A stretch of DNA of 64,000 nt from an uncultured Alphaproteobacteria bacterium (GTDB lineage: Bacteria; Pseudomonadota; Alphaproteobacteria; HIMB59; GCA-002718135): assembly GCA_902620425.1 (NCBI GenBank), contig CACNHX010000002.1, positions 163,501 to 227,500 of the forward strand, written 5' to 3'. Below the pieces are notes generated by a model. That model searched no databases, had not been told where the DNA came from, and saw only the letters and a program-made list of their open reading frames with translations. Shown piece after piece: positions 1 through 12,024 of this stretch (position 1 is the stretch's first letter; each line of letters starts with the position of its first letter). The position numbers were made by a program, and so were the translations under genes.

Positions 1-137
1 AGTAAGGAGATGTTTACATTGCCATCTTTTACAACTGCTGAAATATTTTGATTTTTAGGATCAAAACTAAGATTTGTTTCAGGATCACTAAATTTCTTAG
101 AAAATGTGTAAATTAAAGATAAAATTTCTTCAGACAT
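1..137 (-). CDS. N-terminus of a probable Mrp/ApbC-family P-loop ATPase (partial)
   Basis: The reverse strand opens a reading frame at an ATG at 135-137 that stays open for 45 codons to the window edge. It begins MSEEILSLIYTFSKKF and ends near VKDGNVNISL. The pattern of a short helix followed by a beta strand with the DGNV turn resembles the N-terminal domain found before the ATPase domain in Mrp/ApbC iron-sulfur carrier proteins, and mrp often sits beside hflK in alphaproteobacteria. The Walker motifs would lie outside the window, so the family is inferred from this small piece and context. It is divergent from hflK with an 86-bp gap that must hold both promoters. Confidence 0.5.
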   Translation of the reverse strand, partial: MSEEILSLIYTFSKKFSDPETNLSFDPKNQNISAVVKDGNVNISL

Positions 138-223
138 ACTTGATTTTTCCAGATTTACTCAAATATTAGTTATTAAATAATACAATTAGTGTTAGTAGAT
201 AGAGCCAATATTATCAATAATAT

Positions 224-1330
224 ATGAACTGGAATAAAAATAACAACGACAATAATCCTTGGGGATCAGGTGGAAATAACAACCCTTGGGGTTCAGGAGG
301 GTCTGGAAACGGCCCAAATAGAAGAGATTTTGAAGATTCCATCAGAAAAGCAAAAGATAGATTTGGCAATTTTAAATTTGGAGGCAGACGTAACCTTTCA
401 ATATTTATAATAGTAGCTGTTTTACTATGGTTAGCTACAGGTTTTTATAGAGTAGAGCCTGATGAACAGGGTGTAGAGCTTTTATTTGGGAGATGGAATG
501 GTCAAACAACCGAGCCTGGATTACATTACTTTTTTCCAACTCCAATCGGTCAAACTGTTACACCTAAAGTTGAAGTAATTAGAAAAATTAACGTTGGATT
601 TAGAAGCGCAAGTGATCTTGGTTTTGGCTCAAATTCAAATGCAGAAAGAAAAGTTATTGAAGAAAGTTTAATGCTTACGGGTGATCAAAACATAGCAGAT
701 GTTGCATTCACAGTACTATTCAAAATTAAAGACGCTGGAAATTTTTTATTCAAGCTTAGAAATCCAGAACTTACTGTCAAAGATATGTCTGAAAGTGTTG
801 TACGTGAAGTTGTTGGTCAAAGAGATCTTCAGTTCTTACTTACAGAAGGTCGTCAAGAGGTTGAACAAGTTGTAAGAAATGAATTACAACTTGTTTTAGA
901 TTCCTATGAAAGTGGTGTTTTAATTCAATCAGTGCAGCTTCAAAGTGTTGATCCACCTGATCAAGTTATTGACGCTTTTGATGAAGTTCAAAGGGCAAGA
1001 CAGGATAAAGAAAGACTAGTTAACGAAGCAAACACTTATTTAAATAGGATTGTACCTAATGCGCGCGGTGAAGCAGCCAAACTTGTTGAAGCTGCTACAG
1101 CATATAAAGAGCAGGTAGTTAAACAAGCCGAAGGTGTGGCACAAAACTTTATTGATGTTTACAATAGTTATAAAAATGCGAAAGAAGTAACTAAGAGAAG
1201 AATTTATTTAGAAACTTTGAGAGAAGTTTTAGAAGGTAAGAACAAAATAATTTTAGATGATACTGGAAATGGACAGGGTGTAGTTCCTTACCTTCCATTG
1301 AATGAACTTAAAAAGTCAGGAAGTAATTAA
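224..1330 (+). CDS. hflK: HflK, SPFH/band-7 subunit of the FtsH-regulating membrane complex
   Basis: HflK forms with HflC a large periplasmic membrane assembly that encloses and modulates the FtsH AAA protease. The protein (368 aa) starts with an Asn/Gly-rich cytoplasmic tail containing two copies of NNPWGSGG, typical of HflK, followed by one membrane segment at about residues 57-75. A band-7 domain follows (about 76-270), starting with RVEPDEQGVELLFGRW, and then an Ala/Glu-rich coiled coil with NARGEAAKLVEAATAYKEQV. Length is close to the family norm. hflC follows one base after the stop, so the two are surely co-translated. It is first in a nineteen-gene rightward run. Confidence 0.95.
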   Translation: MNWNKNNNDNNPWGSGGNNNPWGSGGSGNGPNRRDFEDSIRKAKDRFGNFKFGGRRNLSIFIIVAVLLWLATGFYRVEPDEQGVELLFGRWNGQTTEPGLHYFFPTPIGQTVTPKVEVIRKINVGFRSASDLGFGSNSNAERKVIEESLMLTGDQNIADVAFTVLFKIKDAGNFLFKLRNPELTVKDMSESVVREVVGQRDLQFLLTEGRQEVEQVVRNELQLVLDSYESGVLIQSVQLQSVDPPDQVIDAFDEVQRARQDKERLVNEANTYLNRIVPNARGEAAKLVEAATAYKEQVVKQAEGVAQNFIDVYNSYKNAKEVTKRRIYLETLREVLEGKNKIILDDTGNGQGVVPYLPLNELKKSGSN

Positions 1331-1331
1331 G

Positions 1332-2207
1332 ATGAGATTTAGTGCAAGAAATTTACTTATAGTTTTAGTTTTATTTATTCTTTTCCTTACTTTCACAGGT
1401 GCTTTTTTTATTGTAAATGAGACTAAGCAAGCATTAGTACTTCAATTTGGTGATCCAAGAAAAGTTGTTACAAAACCTGGTCTTCAGTTTAAAATTCCAT
1501 TTATTCAAGACGCCATCTTTTTAGATTCAAGATTATTAAATCTTGATCCTCAACCAGAAGAGATGATACTTTCAGATCAAAAAAGAATTATTGTTGATTC
1601 TTTTGCTAGATACAACATTGTAGATCCATTAAAGTTTTATCAGACAGTTAGAAATGAAACTACCTTCTCAGATAGATTTGGAAGGATCATAAACGCTGCG
1701 GTTAGGGGTGTAATTGCACAATATTCTTTAACATCACTGTTGAGTGATGAACGTATTAATATTATGAATGAAATTGAAAAACAAATTAAGGTTAATGAGA
1801 ATTCTTTTGGTGTTAAAATTGTAGATATAAGAATTGGAAGAACAGATTTAACAGAACAAGTATCTAATAACGTTTATCAAAGAATGCGTTCTGAACGTGA
1901 AAAGGAAGCAAATTTATTAAGAGCAGAAGGTGAAGAACTTTCTAAAGAAATTGTTGCATCAGCAGATAGACAACAAACAGTAATTCTAGCAGAAGCCGAG
2001 AGAACTTCATCAATACTAAGAGGTGAAGGAGATGCTGCTAAAAATAGAATATTAGGTGATGCTTATAGTCGTGATGAGGAATTTTTTGATTTCTTAAGAA
2101 CAATGCAAGCTTGTAAAGATACTTTTGGAGATACAGAGATGTCCATGGTAATTGCTCCTGGGGAAGTTTGTGAAAAATTTTTTGGTGAAATAGATATCCA
2201 AAATTAA
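1332..2207 (+). CDS. hflC: HflC, SPFH/band-7 partner of HflK
   Basis: Second subunit of the HflKC complex that controls FtsH. The ATG at 1332 is chosen because it lies one base after the hflK stop and gives the usual HflC start, MRFSARNLL, followed directly by a signal-anchor helix (residues 7-27); an in-frame ATG at 1302 would only add ten residues read from the hflK 3' end. The band-7 domain carries VNETKQALVLQFGDPRK and KPGLQFKIPF; the C-terminal half is a coiled coil with RAEGEELSKEIVASADRQ. The protein is 291 aa, normal for the family. Its stop overlaps the next start (TAATG). Confidence 0.94.
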   Translation: MRFSARNLLIVLVLFILFLTFTGAFFIVNETKQALVLQFGDPRKVVTKPGLQFKIPFIQDAIFLDSRLLNLDPQPEEMILSDQKRIIVDSFARYNIVDPLKFYQTVRNETTFSDRFGRIINAAVRGVIAQYSLTSLLSDERINIMNEIEKQIKVNENSFGVKIVDIRIGRTDLTEQVSNNVYQRMRSEREKEANLLRAEGEELSKEIVASADRQQTVILAEAERTSSILRGEGDAAKNRILGDAYSRDEEFFDFLRTMQACKDTFGDTEMSMVIAPGEVCEKFFGEIDIQN

Positions 2208-2407
2208 TGTTTGAAATATTTCTAATAAGCATAGGTCTAGTGCTGATCATTGAAGGTATACTCTATTTTTTCTTAGCGAACAATTTAAAGAAATATCTCG
2301 ATATGCTTTCCCTTATTAATCCACAAACTGTAAAAAATATTAGTTTATTTTTTGCGCTTCTAGGACTGTGCCTTATTTATTTCACGTTCAAATACTATGA
2401 CAATTAA
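2207..2407 (+). CDS. DUF2065 small membrane protein
   Basis: A 66-residue protein with two hydrophobic helices (about residues 3-23 and 43-61) joined by a short loop with NNLKKYLDMLS. Size, topology and position directly after hflC match the DUF2065 (YjeT-like) family, which is a regular neighbour of hflKC and the Do protease in alphaproteobacteria. The start overlaps the hflC stop by one base, indicating coupled translation. No biochemical function is established for the family; a role as accessory to the HflKC-FtsH or DegP quality-control systems is inference from context only. Confidence 0.85.
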   Translation: MFEIFLISIGLVLIIEGILYFFLANNLKKYLDMLSLINPQTVKNISLFFALLGLCLIYFTFKYYDN

Positions 2408-3770
2408 TATGAGAATTAAATTTATATTCTTAATTTCTATTTTATTCTCGAAACCATTACTTGCTGTACCTGAGAGTTTTGCTGATTTAGTAGAAAAATT
2501 ATCTCCTGCAGTAGTTAGTATTGCATCAACTACGATTGTTGAAAATAATAACCAAAATCAAATACCACAATTTCCAGAAGGATCTCCTTTTGATGATTTT
2601 TTTAAAGAATATTTTGACCGAGATCAAAGGCGGTCACAACGACCAATGACAGGACTTGGGTCAGGTTTTATAATAAGTGAAGACGGTATAGTTGTTACAA
2701 ATAATCATGTAATTGAAGGAGCTGATGAAATAACAGTTATTCTAAATGATGAAACAGAGTTTACAGCCGAATTACTTGGAAGAGATCCCAAAGCAGACAT
2801 AGCTGTATTGAAAATTGATCCAAAAAACAAAAAACTTACATATGTTGGTTGGGGAGATTCGGATAAAATGAGAGTTGGAGATTGGTCAATTGCAATCGGA
2901 AACCCTCTTGGTTTGGGAGGAACTGTCACAGCAGGAATTATATCTGCAATCTCAAGAGATTTAGGTAGTGGACCATATGTTAAATTTTTACAAACAGACG
3001 CATCTATTAACCGTGGTAATTCTGGCGGACCATTATTTAATTTAGATGGAGAAGTAATAGGAATTAATACGGCAATTGTTTCGCAAACAGGTGGAAGTAT
3101 TGGTTTAGGATTTGCAATACCTGCGAACAGCGCCAAAAAAATAGTACAACAATTAAAAGATTTTGGAAAAACTAAAAGAGGTTGGTTAGGTGTACAAATT
3201 CAACCTGTAACTAAGGATTTTGCGGAAAGTCTTGGATTGCCTGATCAAAAAGGTGCATTCATATCCAATGTCAATCCTAATGGTCCCTCTAAAACTGCTG
3301 GGTTAGAACCAGGCGATGTAATTTTAAAATTTAATAATATAGAAATTAAAAAGATGCCTGATCTACCAAGAGTTGTTGCAGAGTCAGATGTAGGTTCTAC
3401 TGCAATATTAGAAGTTTGGAGAAAAAATAAAAAGATTAATATTGAGGTAATATTGGGTGAATTACCTGGAGAGGTAGTTACGGAAAGAAAAACAACTTCA
3501 AATATTGAAAGAAATTTAAAAATAGAATCTTTGGGAATTACTATTGAAGATCATGACAGTGGAGTTAAAGTAATTTCAATTGATGATGTTGATAGTAGTT
3601 TGCAAAATGGAGATATAATTACAGAAGTTAATAGAGAGATTATTAATAATATGAATTCATTTGAAGAATTAGTAAATTCTTTGGAAAAAACAGGTAGATC
3701 CTCATTATTACTAAAAATAATTAGAGGTGATGAGCAAAATTGGGTAACAATTAAATTTAAGAATAATTGA
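2397..3770 (+). CDS. Do/DegP-family periplasmic serine protease (HtrA)
   Basis: Periplasmic protease-chaperone that degrades misfolded envelope proteins. A signal peptide (MRIKFIFLISILFSKPLLAV) precedes a trypsin-like domain whose triad is visible: His104 in TNNHVIEG, Asp134 in KADIAVLK and Ser209 in RGNSGGP, numbering from 2397. Two PDZ domains follow, the first starting near WLGVQIQPVTKDFAESLGL and the second near LGITIEDHDSGVKV. 457 aa is normal for DegP/DegQ/MucD. The ATG at 2409 (453 aa) is an equally likely start, because it avoids overlapping the previous gene and gives a cleaner signal peptide. The TGA stop overlaps the miaA start. Confidence 0.93.
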   Translation: MTINMRIKFIFLISILFSKPLLAVPESFADLVEKLSPAVVSIASTTIVENNNQNQIPQFPEGSPFDDFFKEYFDRDQRRSQRPMTGLGSGFIISEDGIVVTNNHVIEGADEITVILNDETEFTAELLGRDPKADIAVLKIDPKNKKLTYVGWGDSDKMRVGDWSIAIGNPLGLGGTVTAGIISAISRDLGSGPYVKFLQTDASINRGNSGGPLFNLDGEVIGINTAIVSQTGGSIGLGFAIPANSAKKIVQQLKDFGKTKRGWLGVQIQPVTKDFAESLGLPDQKGAFISNVNPNGPSKTAGLEPGDVILKFNNIEIKKMPDLPRVVAESDVGSTAILEVWRKNKKINIEVILGELPGEVVTERKTTSNIERNLKIESLGITIEDHDSGVKVISIDDVDSSLQNGDIITEVNREIINNMNSFEELVNSLEKTGRSSLLLKIIRGDEQNWVTIKFKNN

Positions 3771-4690
3771 AAACTCAAATCTATTTTGTATTAGGACCCA
3801 CTGCATCAGGAAAATCAAAATTTGCTTTAAGCTTAGCAAAAAAACTAAATGGTGAAATTATAAATGCAGATAGTATGCAGATTTATAAAGAGTTAAGTAT
3901 TTTAACAGCTAGACCTACTATACATGATCTAAAAAAAATAAATCATCATCTTTATGGGTTTGTAAAAGGCGATATTAGATTTAATGTACAAAAATGGTGT
4001 GAGGAAGCATCAGCAAAAATTAATTATTTGGTTGATAAAAACATAACTCCAATTTTAGTTGGAGGCACAGGTCTTTACATAGAGTCTTTAATTAATGGAA
4101 TAGTTTCAATTCCATTTATTCCAGAAAAAGTAAAAAAAGAATCAGAAAAAATGATTTTAAAAATTGGTAAGGAAAATTTTTTTAATTTAGTTAAAGAACA
4201 TGATGTTGATGCAATGAAAAATATTTCACCCAATGATATTCAAAGAATAAGAAGAATTTGGGAAGTAAATTTTTTTACTAAGAAAAAATTTAGTGACTGG
4301 AAACAAAATAAAAATAAAAAATTAATTAATTTAGGAGATTATAAAATTTTATTATTTCTTCCTGAAAGAAAAGAAAATTATAAAAGAGTAGACCATAGAA
4401 CACATCTAATGATTGAAGATGGTGCGATAGATGAAGTAGAAAATTTGCTTAAATTAAATTATAATAATAGTTTACCAATAATGAAAGCTCACGGAGTTCC
4501 TGAAATTCAATCTTATCTTAATAACGAAGTATCAATTGAAGAATGTATTTCTAAAATTCAGCAGGTCACAAGAAACTATGTAAAAAGACAACACACTTGG
4601 TGGAGATCTTCAAATCTTAATATTTTTAAAAAATTTGATCAATTTCCGGACGAAATTGACATAAAATCCATTAATTTAGACCAAATTTAA
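3767..4690 (+). CDS. miaA: tRNA dimethylallyltransferase MiaA
   Basis: Transfers a dimethylallyl group to N6 of A37 in tRNAs that read codons starting with U. The P-loop GPTASGKS is at residues 9-16, followed by the substrate-binding stretch INADSMQIYKELSILTARP and VGGTGLYIESLINGI; the C-terminal part has RNYVKRQHTWWRS, another family hallmark. The length of 307 aa is typical. The start is a TTG at 3767 that overlaps the TGA of the upstream protease (TTGA), implying translational coupling; no ATG gives the needed N-terminus. Only 47 bp separate it from ilvB. Confidence 0.95.
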   Translation: MKTQIYFVLGPTASGKSKFALSLAKKLNGEIINADSMQIYKELSILTARPTIHDLKKINHHLYGFVKGDIRFNVQKWCEEASAKINYLVDKNITPILVGGTGLYIESLINGIVSIPFIPEKVKKESEKMILKIGKENFFNLVKEHDVDAMKNISPNDIQRIRRIWEVNFFTKKKFSDWKQNKNKKLINLGDYKILLFLPERKENYKRVDHRTHLMIEDGAIDEVENLLKLNYNNSLPIMKAHGVPEIQSYLNNEVSIEECISKIQQVTRNYVKRQHTWWRSSNLNIFKKFDQFPDEIDIKSINLDQI

Positions 4691-4710
4691 ACTAATTTAT
4701 TGATTTTATT

Positions 4711-4719
4711 TTATCCACA
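4711..4719 (+). promoter_or_regulatory. Consensus DnaA box (isolated)
   Basis: The nine bases TTATCCACA match the high-affinity DnaA box exactly and lie in the 47-bp gap between miaA and ilvB, 19 bases before the ilvB start. They also fall between a weak promoter-like pair, TTGATT at 4700-4705 and TATGAG at 4723-4728 (17-bp spacing), so DnaA binding could affect ilvB transcription. I see no second box nearby, so it is not an origin. A nine-base match can occur by chance. Confidence 0.35.
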
Positions 4720-4737
4720 GCCTATGAGCTAAAGTCA

Positions 4738-6503
4738 ATGAATAATGAAATTACAGGCGCTGAAATTGTCTTAAAAAGCTTAGCTGAACAAGGCGTAGAA
4801 GTTGTATTTGGATACCCTGGCGGAGCAGTATTACCCATATATGATACTTTATTTAAACAGAATTCAATTAAGCACGTTTTAGTAAGACAAGAAGGTGGTG
4901 CAATTCATGCAGCTGAAGGTTATGCTAGGTCTACTGGTAAAACTGGAGTAGTTCTTGTAACGTCAGGACCTGGAGCAACAAATGTTGTAACTGGTTTAAC
5001 TGACGCTATGATGGATAGTGTTCCGATTGTATGTATTACCGGACAAGTTCCACAACACTTAATTGGTAGTGATGCATTTCAAGAATGTGACACAACTGGT
5101 ATTACAAGACCTTGTACTAAACATAATTACTTAGTTAAGGATGTAAATAAATTATCTTCTGTGTTTCATGAGGCATTTACTATTGCTCAAAATGGAAGAC
5201 CAGGTCCTGTATTAATTGATATACCTAAAGATGTTCAATTTGCTTCAGGAACTTATGAAGAAAAAAATAAAATTATTATTCCTTCACATAGATTGTTTGA
5301 GCCAAGTCCTGATTTTGAAAAAAATAAAATTGAAGAAGCAGTAGAATTAATTTCAAAAGCAAAAAAACCAATTTTTTATATTGGTGGTGGATGTATTAAC
5401 TCTGGTCCAAAAGCTTCAACATTAGTTAGAGAATTTATAAATATGGTTGGATCACCAGTTACAATGACTTTAATGGGTCTCGGTGTAGTAGGTTCATCAG
5501 ATAAAAATTCACTTGGCATGCTTGGTATGCATGGAATGTATGAAGCTAATATGGCAATGCATGAATGTGATGTTATGATTAATATCGGCGCAAGATTTGA
5601 TGACCGTGTTACAGGAAGACTTGATGCTTTCTCGCCAAATTCAAAAAAAATCCATATTGATATTGATGAAAGTAATATTAATAAAACTATAAATGTTGAT
5701 GTTCCAATAATAGGTGATGTAAAACAAGTTGTTGAGAAGATGATCACTGTTTGGAAAGAAAAGAAATTTCAAATAGATGATAAAGCACTAAAATTATGGT
5801 GGGATAAAATAAATAAATGGAAACAGGTAGATTGTTTAAATTACAATAATGAAGGTAAACAGATAAAACCACAATACGCAGTTCAAAGACTCTATGAGTT
5901 AACAAAAAATACAAAAACCTTTATTACAACTGAAGTAGGTCAGCACCAAATGTGGGCTGCTCAATTTTATAAATTTGAGGAGCCTAACAGATGGCTGACG
6001 TCAGGCGGTTTAGGCACGATGGGATATGGATTTCCTGCAGCAATTGGGGCTCAAGTTGGACATCCAGATGCCTTAGTAGTAGATATAGCAGGTGATGCTT
6101 CTATACTCATGAACATTCAAGAAATGAGCACGGCTGTTCAATATAGATTGCCAGTAAAAATATTTATTTTAAACAATGAATATATGGGAATGGTAAGACA
6201 ATGGCAGGAACTGTTACATGGCGGAAGGTATTCTGAAAGTTATACTGATAGCTTGCCTGATTTTGTTAAATTAGCTGAAAGTTATAAAGCTGTTGGTTTA
6301 AGAGCAAAAACAAATGATGAACTTGATGACGTTATAACTCAAATGATTGAAACAAAAAATACAGTAATTGCTGATATCTGGGTCACTAAAGAAGAGAATT
6401 GTTTTCCAATGATTCAAAGTGGATCTGCTCATAATGAAATGATGTTAAGTAAAGATCAAAAACAAGATAAAAAATCAGCCGAAAAAGGAAAAATTTTAGT
6501 TTA

Positions 6504-6504
<1 letters not shown>
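4738..6504 (+). CDS. ilvB: Acetolactate synthase large (catalytic) subunit
   Basis: Thiamine-diphosphate enzyme that condenses two pyruvates, or pyruvate and 2-oxobutyrate, as the first common step of valine, leucine and isoleucine synthesis. The N-terminal domain has GYPGGAVLPIYDTLF and the catalytic Glu52 in VRQEGGAIHAAEGYA. The central domain has GARFDDRVTGR. The C-terminal domain has the cofactor motif from GDASILMNIQE to ILNNEYMGMVRQWQ. The protein is 588 aa, full length. It heads ilvB-ilvH-ilvC-leuA; its stop overlaps the ilvH start (TAATG). No leader peptide with runs of branched-chain codons fits in the short upstream gap, so classical attenuation is unlikely. Confidence 0.96.
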
Positions 6505-8065
<1,561 letters not shown>

Positions 8066-8107
8066 ATGAAAGTATAATTAAATTTTGATTAGTATATAAA
8101 TAGATAA

Positions 8108-9664
8108 ATGACTGAAAAAATCTACATTTTTGACACAACTCTTAGAGATGGAGAGCAATCTCCAGGTGCATCAATGAATTTAGATGAAAAACTTCAAATT
8201 GCTGAAGTTCTTGATTCAATGAAAGTTGATATTATTGAAGCAGGTTTTCCGATCGCTTCTAATGGAGATTTTGAAGCAGTTTCTGAAGTTAGCAAACAGG
8301 TAAAAAACTCAACGATAGCTGGCTTGGCAAGAGCAAGCTTTAAAGATATTGATCGTGCTTGGGAAGCAGTTCAGCATGCTAAGTCTCCAAGAATTCATAC
8401 TTTTATTGCAACAAGTCCTCTTCATATGAAATATAAATTAAAGAAAACAGAAGATGAAGTTTTAGAGGCTATTCAAAAGACAGTCTCTCATGCAAGAAAT
8501 CTTTGTGATAATATTGAGTGGAGTTGTGAAGATGGTGGAAGATCAGAGTTAGAATTTTTATATCAATGTATTGAGCTTGCTATTAATTCCGGTGCTTCAA
8601 CTATTAATATCCCTGATACTGTTGGTTATACATTACCAGAAGAGTTTGGTAAAATTTTCAAAAATGTAAAAAATAATGTTCCAAATATTGATAAAGCAAT
8701 TCTTTCAACGCACACACATAATGATTTAGGTTTAGCAACAGCAAATAATGTTGCAGCAATTAAAGAAGGTGCCAGACAAGTAGAATGTACTATTAATGGT
8801 ATGGGTGAAAGAGCTGGAAATTCTTCACTAGAAGAAATTGTTATGACTTTAAAAGTAAAAAAAGATCTTATGCCATTTCATACAGATATTAAAACAGAGT
8901 CCATTATGAAAGCTTCTAGATTGGTATCATCAATAACGGGTTTTCCAGTTCAGCCAAATAAAGCGATAGTTGGCGCAAATGCATTTGCTCATGAAGCTGG
9001 AATACATCAAGATGGTATGCTTAAACATGCTGGAACTTATGAAATTATGACGCCAGAGTCTGTAGGACTCAACAAATCTTCATTAGTTCTTGGAAAACAT
9101 TCAGGCAAACATGCTTTCTCAGAAAAATTAAAAGAACTTGGTTACGAAGTAGGTGATAATGCTTTAATGGAATTATTTGGAAGATTTAAAGATCTAGCTG
9201 ATAAGAAAAAAGAAATTTTTGAAGAAGATTTAATTGCTTTAGCAGAAGATAGAACTTCGTCATACGATGAACACATTAAATTTGTATCATTAGAAGTAAA
9301 TGCTGGATCTGTTGAAAAAGCTGAGGCTAAATTAAAGATAGAAATTAACGATAAAGTGGAAAATACTAAAATTAATGGCAATGGTCCAGTTGATGCTACA
9401 TTTAATGCAATAAAAAAACTTACTAATACTGAATTTAAACTCAAACTTTACCAAGTAAATGCAATTACAGCAGGAACTGATGCGCAAGGGGAGGTAACTG
9501 TAAGACTTGAAGATGATAATTTATCGTCACAAGCAAAAGGCAGTGATCCTGATATTATTGTTGCATCAGCAAAAGCTTATATTAATGCATTAAACAGATT
9601 GATCTTTAAAAAATCTAAATCTATTAAAGAGAATGCAGCAAGTTTAAAAATAGAAGGAGTTTAA
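8108..9664 (+). CDS. leuA: 2-isopropylmalate synthase
   Basis: Condenses 2-oxoisovalerate with acetyl-CoA, committing carbon to leucine. The catalytic TIM barrel starts with IFDTTLRDGEQSPGASM (residues 7-23) and carries the metal ligands in LSTHTHNDLGLATANNV; NGMGERAGNSSLEEI is also conserved. The C-terminal third (from about residue 385) is the LeuA dimer/regulatory domain that binds leucine, with ITAGTDAQGEVTVRL. 518 aa matches the long bacterial form rather than homocitrate or citramalate synthases, although substrate choice cannot be proven here. It lies 42 bp after ilvC and only 3 bp before mreB, linking leucine synthesis with the shape genes in one run. Confidence 0.94.
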   Translation: MTEKIYIFDTTLRDGEQSPGASMNLDEKLQIAEVLDSMKVDIIEAGFPIASNGDFEAVSEVSKQVKNSTIAGLARASFKDIDRAWEAVQHAKSPRIHTFIATSPLHMKYKLKKTEDEVLEAIQKTVSHARNLCDNIEWSCEDGGRSELEFLYQCIELAINSGASTINIPDTVGYTLPEEFGKIFKNVKNNVPNIDKAILSTHTHNDLGLATANNVAAIKEGARQVECTINGMGERAGNSSLEEIVMTLKVKKDLMPFHTDIKTESIMKASRLVSSITGFPVQPNKAIVGANAFAHEAGIHQDGMLKHAGTYEIMTPESVGLNKSSLVLGKHSGKHAFSEKLKELGYEVGDNALMELFGRFKDLADKKKEIFEEDLIALAEDRTSSYDEHIKFVSLEVNAGSVEKAEAKLKIEINDKVENTKINGNGPVDATFNAIKKLTNTEFKLKLYQVNAITAGTDAQGEVTVRLEDDNLSSQAKGSDPDIIVASAKAYINALNRLIFKKSKSIKENAASLKIEGV

Positions 9665-10708
<1,044 letters not shown>

Positions 10709-10716
10709 AAATTAAA

Positions 10717-11538
10717 ATGGCACCTAAGTTCCAAATAAAAGCTTTTCAAATTTCAAGCTTAGTAAAGAATTTTATAATTATTTCTATTGTTACCTTATCT
10801 TTCCTGTTAGTTTTTTTTTCAAAATCTGATTTGTACCTTATAAATGGGATAAAAAATATATCTAGCTCAGTAATTATTCCGATTACAAGAGCCATTTCAG
10901 CTCCAGTAAATGCCCTTTCTAATTTTGTTGATGAATATAATAAGTTTAGAAGTTTAAAATTTGAAAATAAAATTCTTCAAGAAGAAATAATACGATTAAA
11001 AAAATGGCAAACATTAGCAATACAAAATTCAAGAGAGAATAAAGTTTTAAAAAAATTATTAAATGCAACTGATAATAATCTAACTCTAGTAAAGACAGCA
11101 TCCCTTATCAATAGAAATGATACACTCTATACCAAATTAATAAATTTAAATGCTGGTTATGATGATAAAATTTTGAAAAATATGTCAGCTATAAACGAAC
11201 GGGGATTGGTAGGTAAGGTAATTGATACAACTGCAAATAATTCTAGAGTAATTCTTTTAACTGATCCTAATCTATCTATTTCTGTTAAATCCATATCTGA
11301 TGGTATTTTTTCTTTGCTCACTGGAAAAGGAGATGGAAAATATCTAGTAAGTTCATTTGTTAAAGAAAATAAAATGCCTAGATTAGGAGATATTGTAGTT
11401 ACAAGTGGAACAGCTCAAATTTTTCCTGTAGATTTATTAGTTGGAAAAGTAGCAAAAGTTGAAAAAAATAGATTTTTTGTTTTACCATTTGTTGATTTTA
11501 AAAATATTGATTATGTTCAAATTGTTACTTCAGAATAA
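10717..11538 (+). CDS. mreC: Rod-shape determining protein MreC
   Basis: Bitopic protein that links the MreB filament to PBP2 and RodA in the periplasm. One membrane helix lies near residues 18-36. It is followed by a coiled coil (about 70-115: NKFRSLKFENKILQEEIIRLKKW) and the beta-rich MreC domain with GLVGKVIDTTANNSRVILLTD and a later VTSGTAQIFPVDLLVGKV segment. The 273 aa length is typical. The gene starts 8 bp after mreB and its stop overlaps the mreD start by one base. Confidence 0.93.
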   Translation: MAPKFQIKAFQISSLVKNFIIISIVTLSFLLVFFSKSDLYLINGIKNISSSVIIPITRAISAPVNALSNFVDEYNKFRSLKFENKILQEEIIRLKKWQTLAIQNSRENKVLKKLLNATDNNLTLVKTASLINRNDTLYTKLINLNAGYDDKILKNMSAINERGLVGKVIDTTANNSRVILLTDPNLSISVKSISDGIFSLLTGKGDGKYLVSSFVKENKMPRLGDIVVTSGTAQIFPVDLLVGKVAKVEKNRFFVLPFVDFKNIDYVQIVTSE

Positions 11539-12023
11539 TGGAGTTTTCCAAATTTCTTAACTCCTCATCTAAACTAAATATTATTTTAATTATAAGTTTC
11601 TCAATTTCAGTAAATTCCTTTGTTTTATTTCCTAATGTTAATAATGCATTTTATATATTATTTCATTTAACTTTAATTTATCTAATATTTTATCATTACC
11701 ACTATTATCTTTATGTTCTAGCTTTCATATATGGAATTTTATTTGATTTATTATTATTAAATAATATTGGAGCCCATTTAATTACCTTTTTATCTTTATT
11801 AACTTTATTTATATTTTTAAGAAAATATTTAATTAGGTTATCTTCGTATCAAATTATATTTATTTATTTTATAACATTAGTTATATTACTTTTAATTGAA
11901 CAAATTTTAGCAATTCTAATACACAACTATAAATTTAATTTTAGTTCCTTCTTTAATTTCTTTTTAATATCTTTAATTATATTTATTCCTACTGTATTTT
12001 TGTTTACTAAATTGGATAAGTGA
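11538..12023 (+). CDS. mreD: Rod-shape determining membrane protein MreD
   Basis: A very hydrophobic 161-residue protein with about five membrane helices, rich in Leu, Ile and Phe. Sequence similarity to MreD is weak, as is usual in this family, but the motif YGILFDLLLLNNIGAHLITFL resembles the conserved GxLxDxxxxxxxG stretch of MreD (seen here in shortened form), and its place between mreC and mrdA is diagnostic. It overlaps mreC by one base (TAATG) and ends with TGA one base before mrdA. Role: inner-membrane partner of MreC in the elongasome. Confidence 0.85.
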   Translation: MEFSKFLNSSSKLNIILIISFSISVNSFVLFPNVNNAFYILFHLTLIYLIFYHYHYYLYVLAFIYGILFDLLLLNNIGAHLITFLSLLTLFIFLRKYLIRLSSYQIIFIYFITLVILLLIEQILAILIHNYKFNFSSFFNFFLISLIIFIPTVFLFTKLDK

Positions 12024-12024
12024 A

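Noticed and set aside
1302..1331. Upstream ATG as the hflC start
   Set aside because: It adds ten residues from the hflK 3' end; the ATG at 1332 gives the standard HflC N-terminus and sits one base after the hflK stop.
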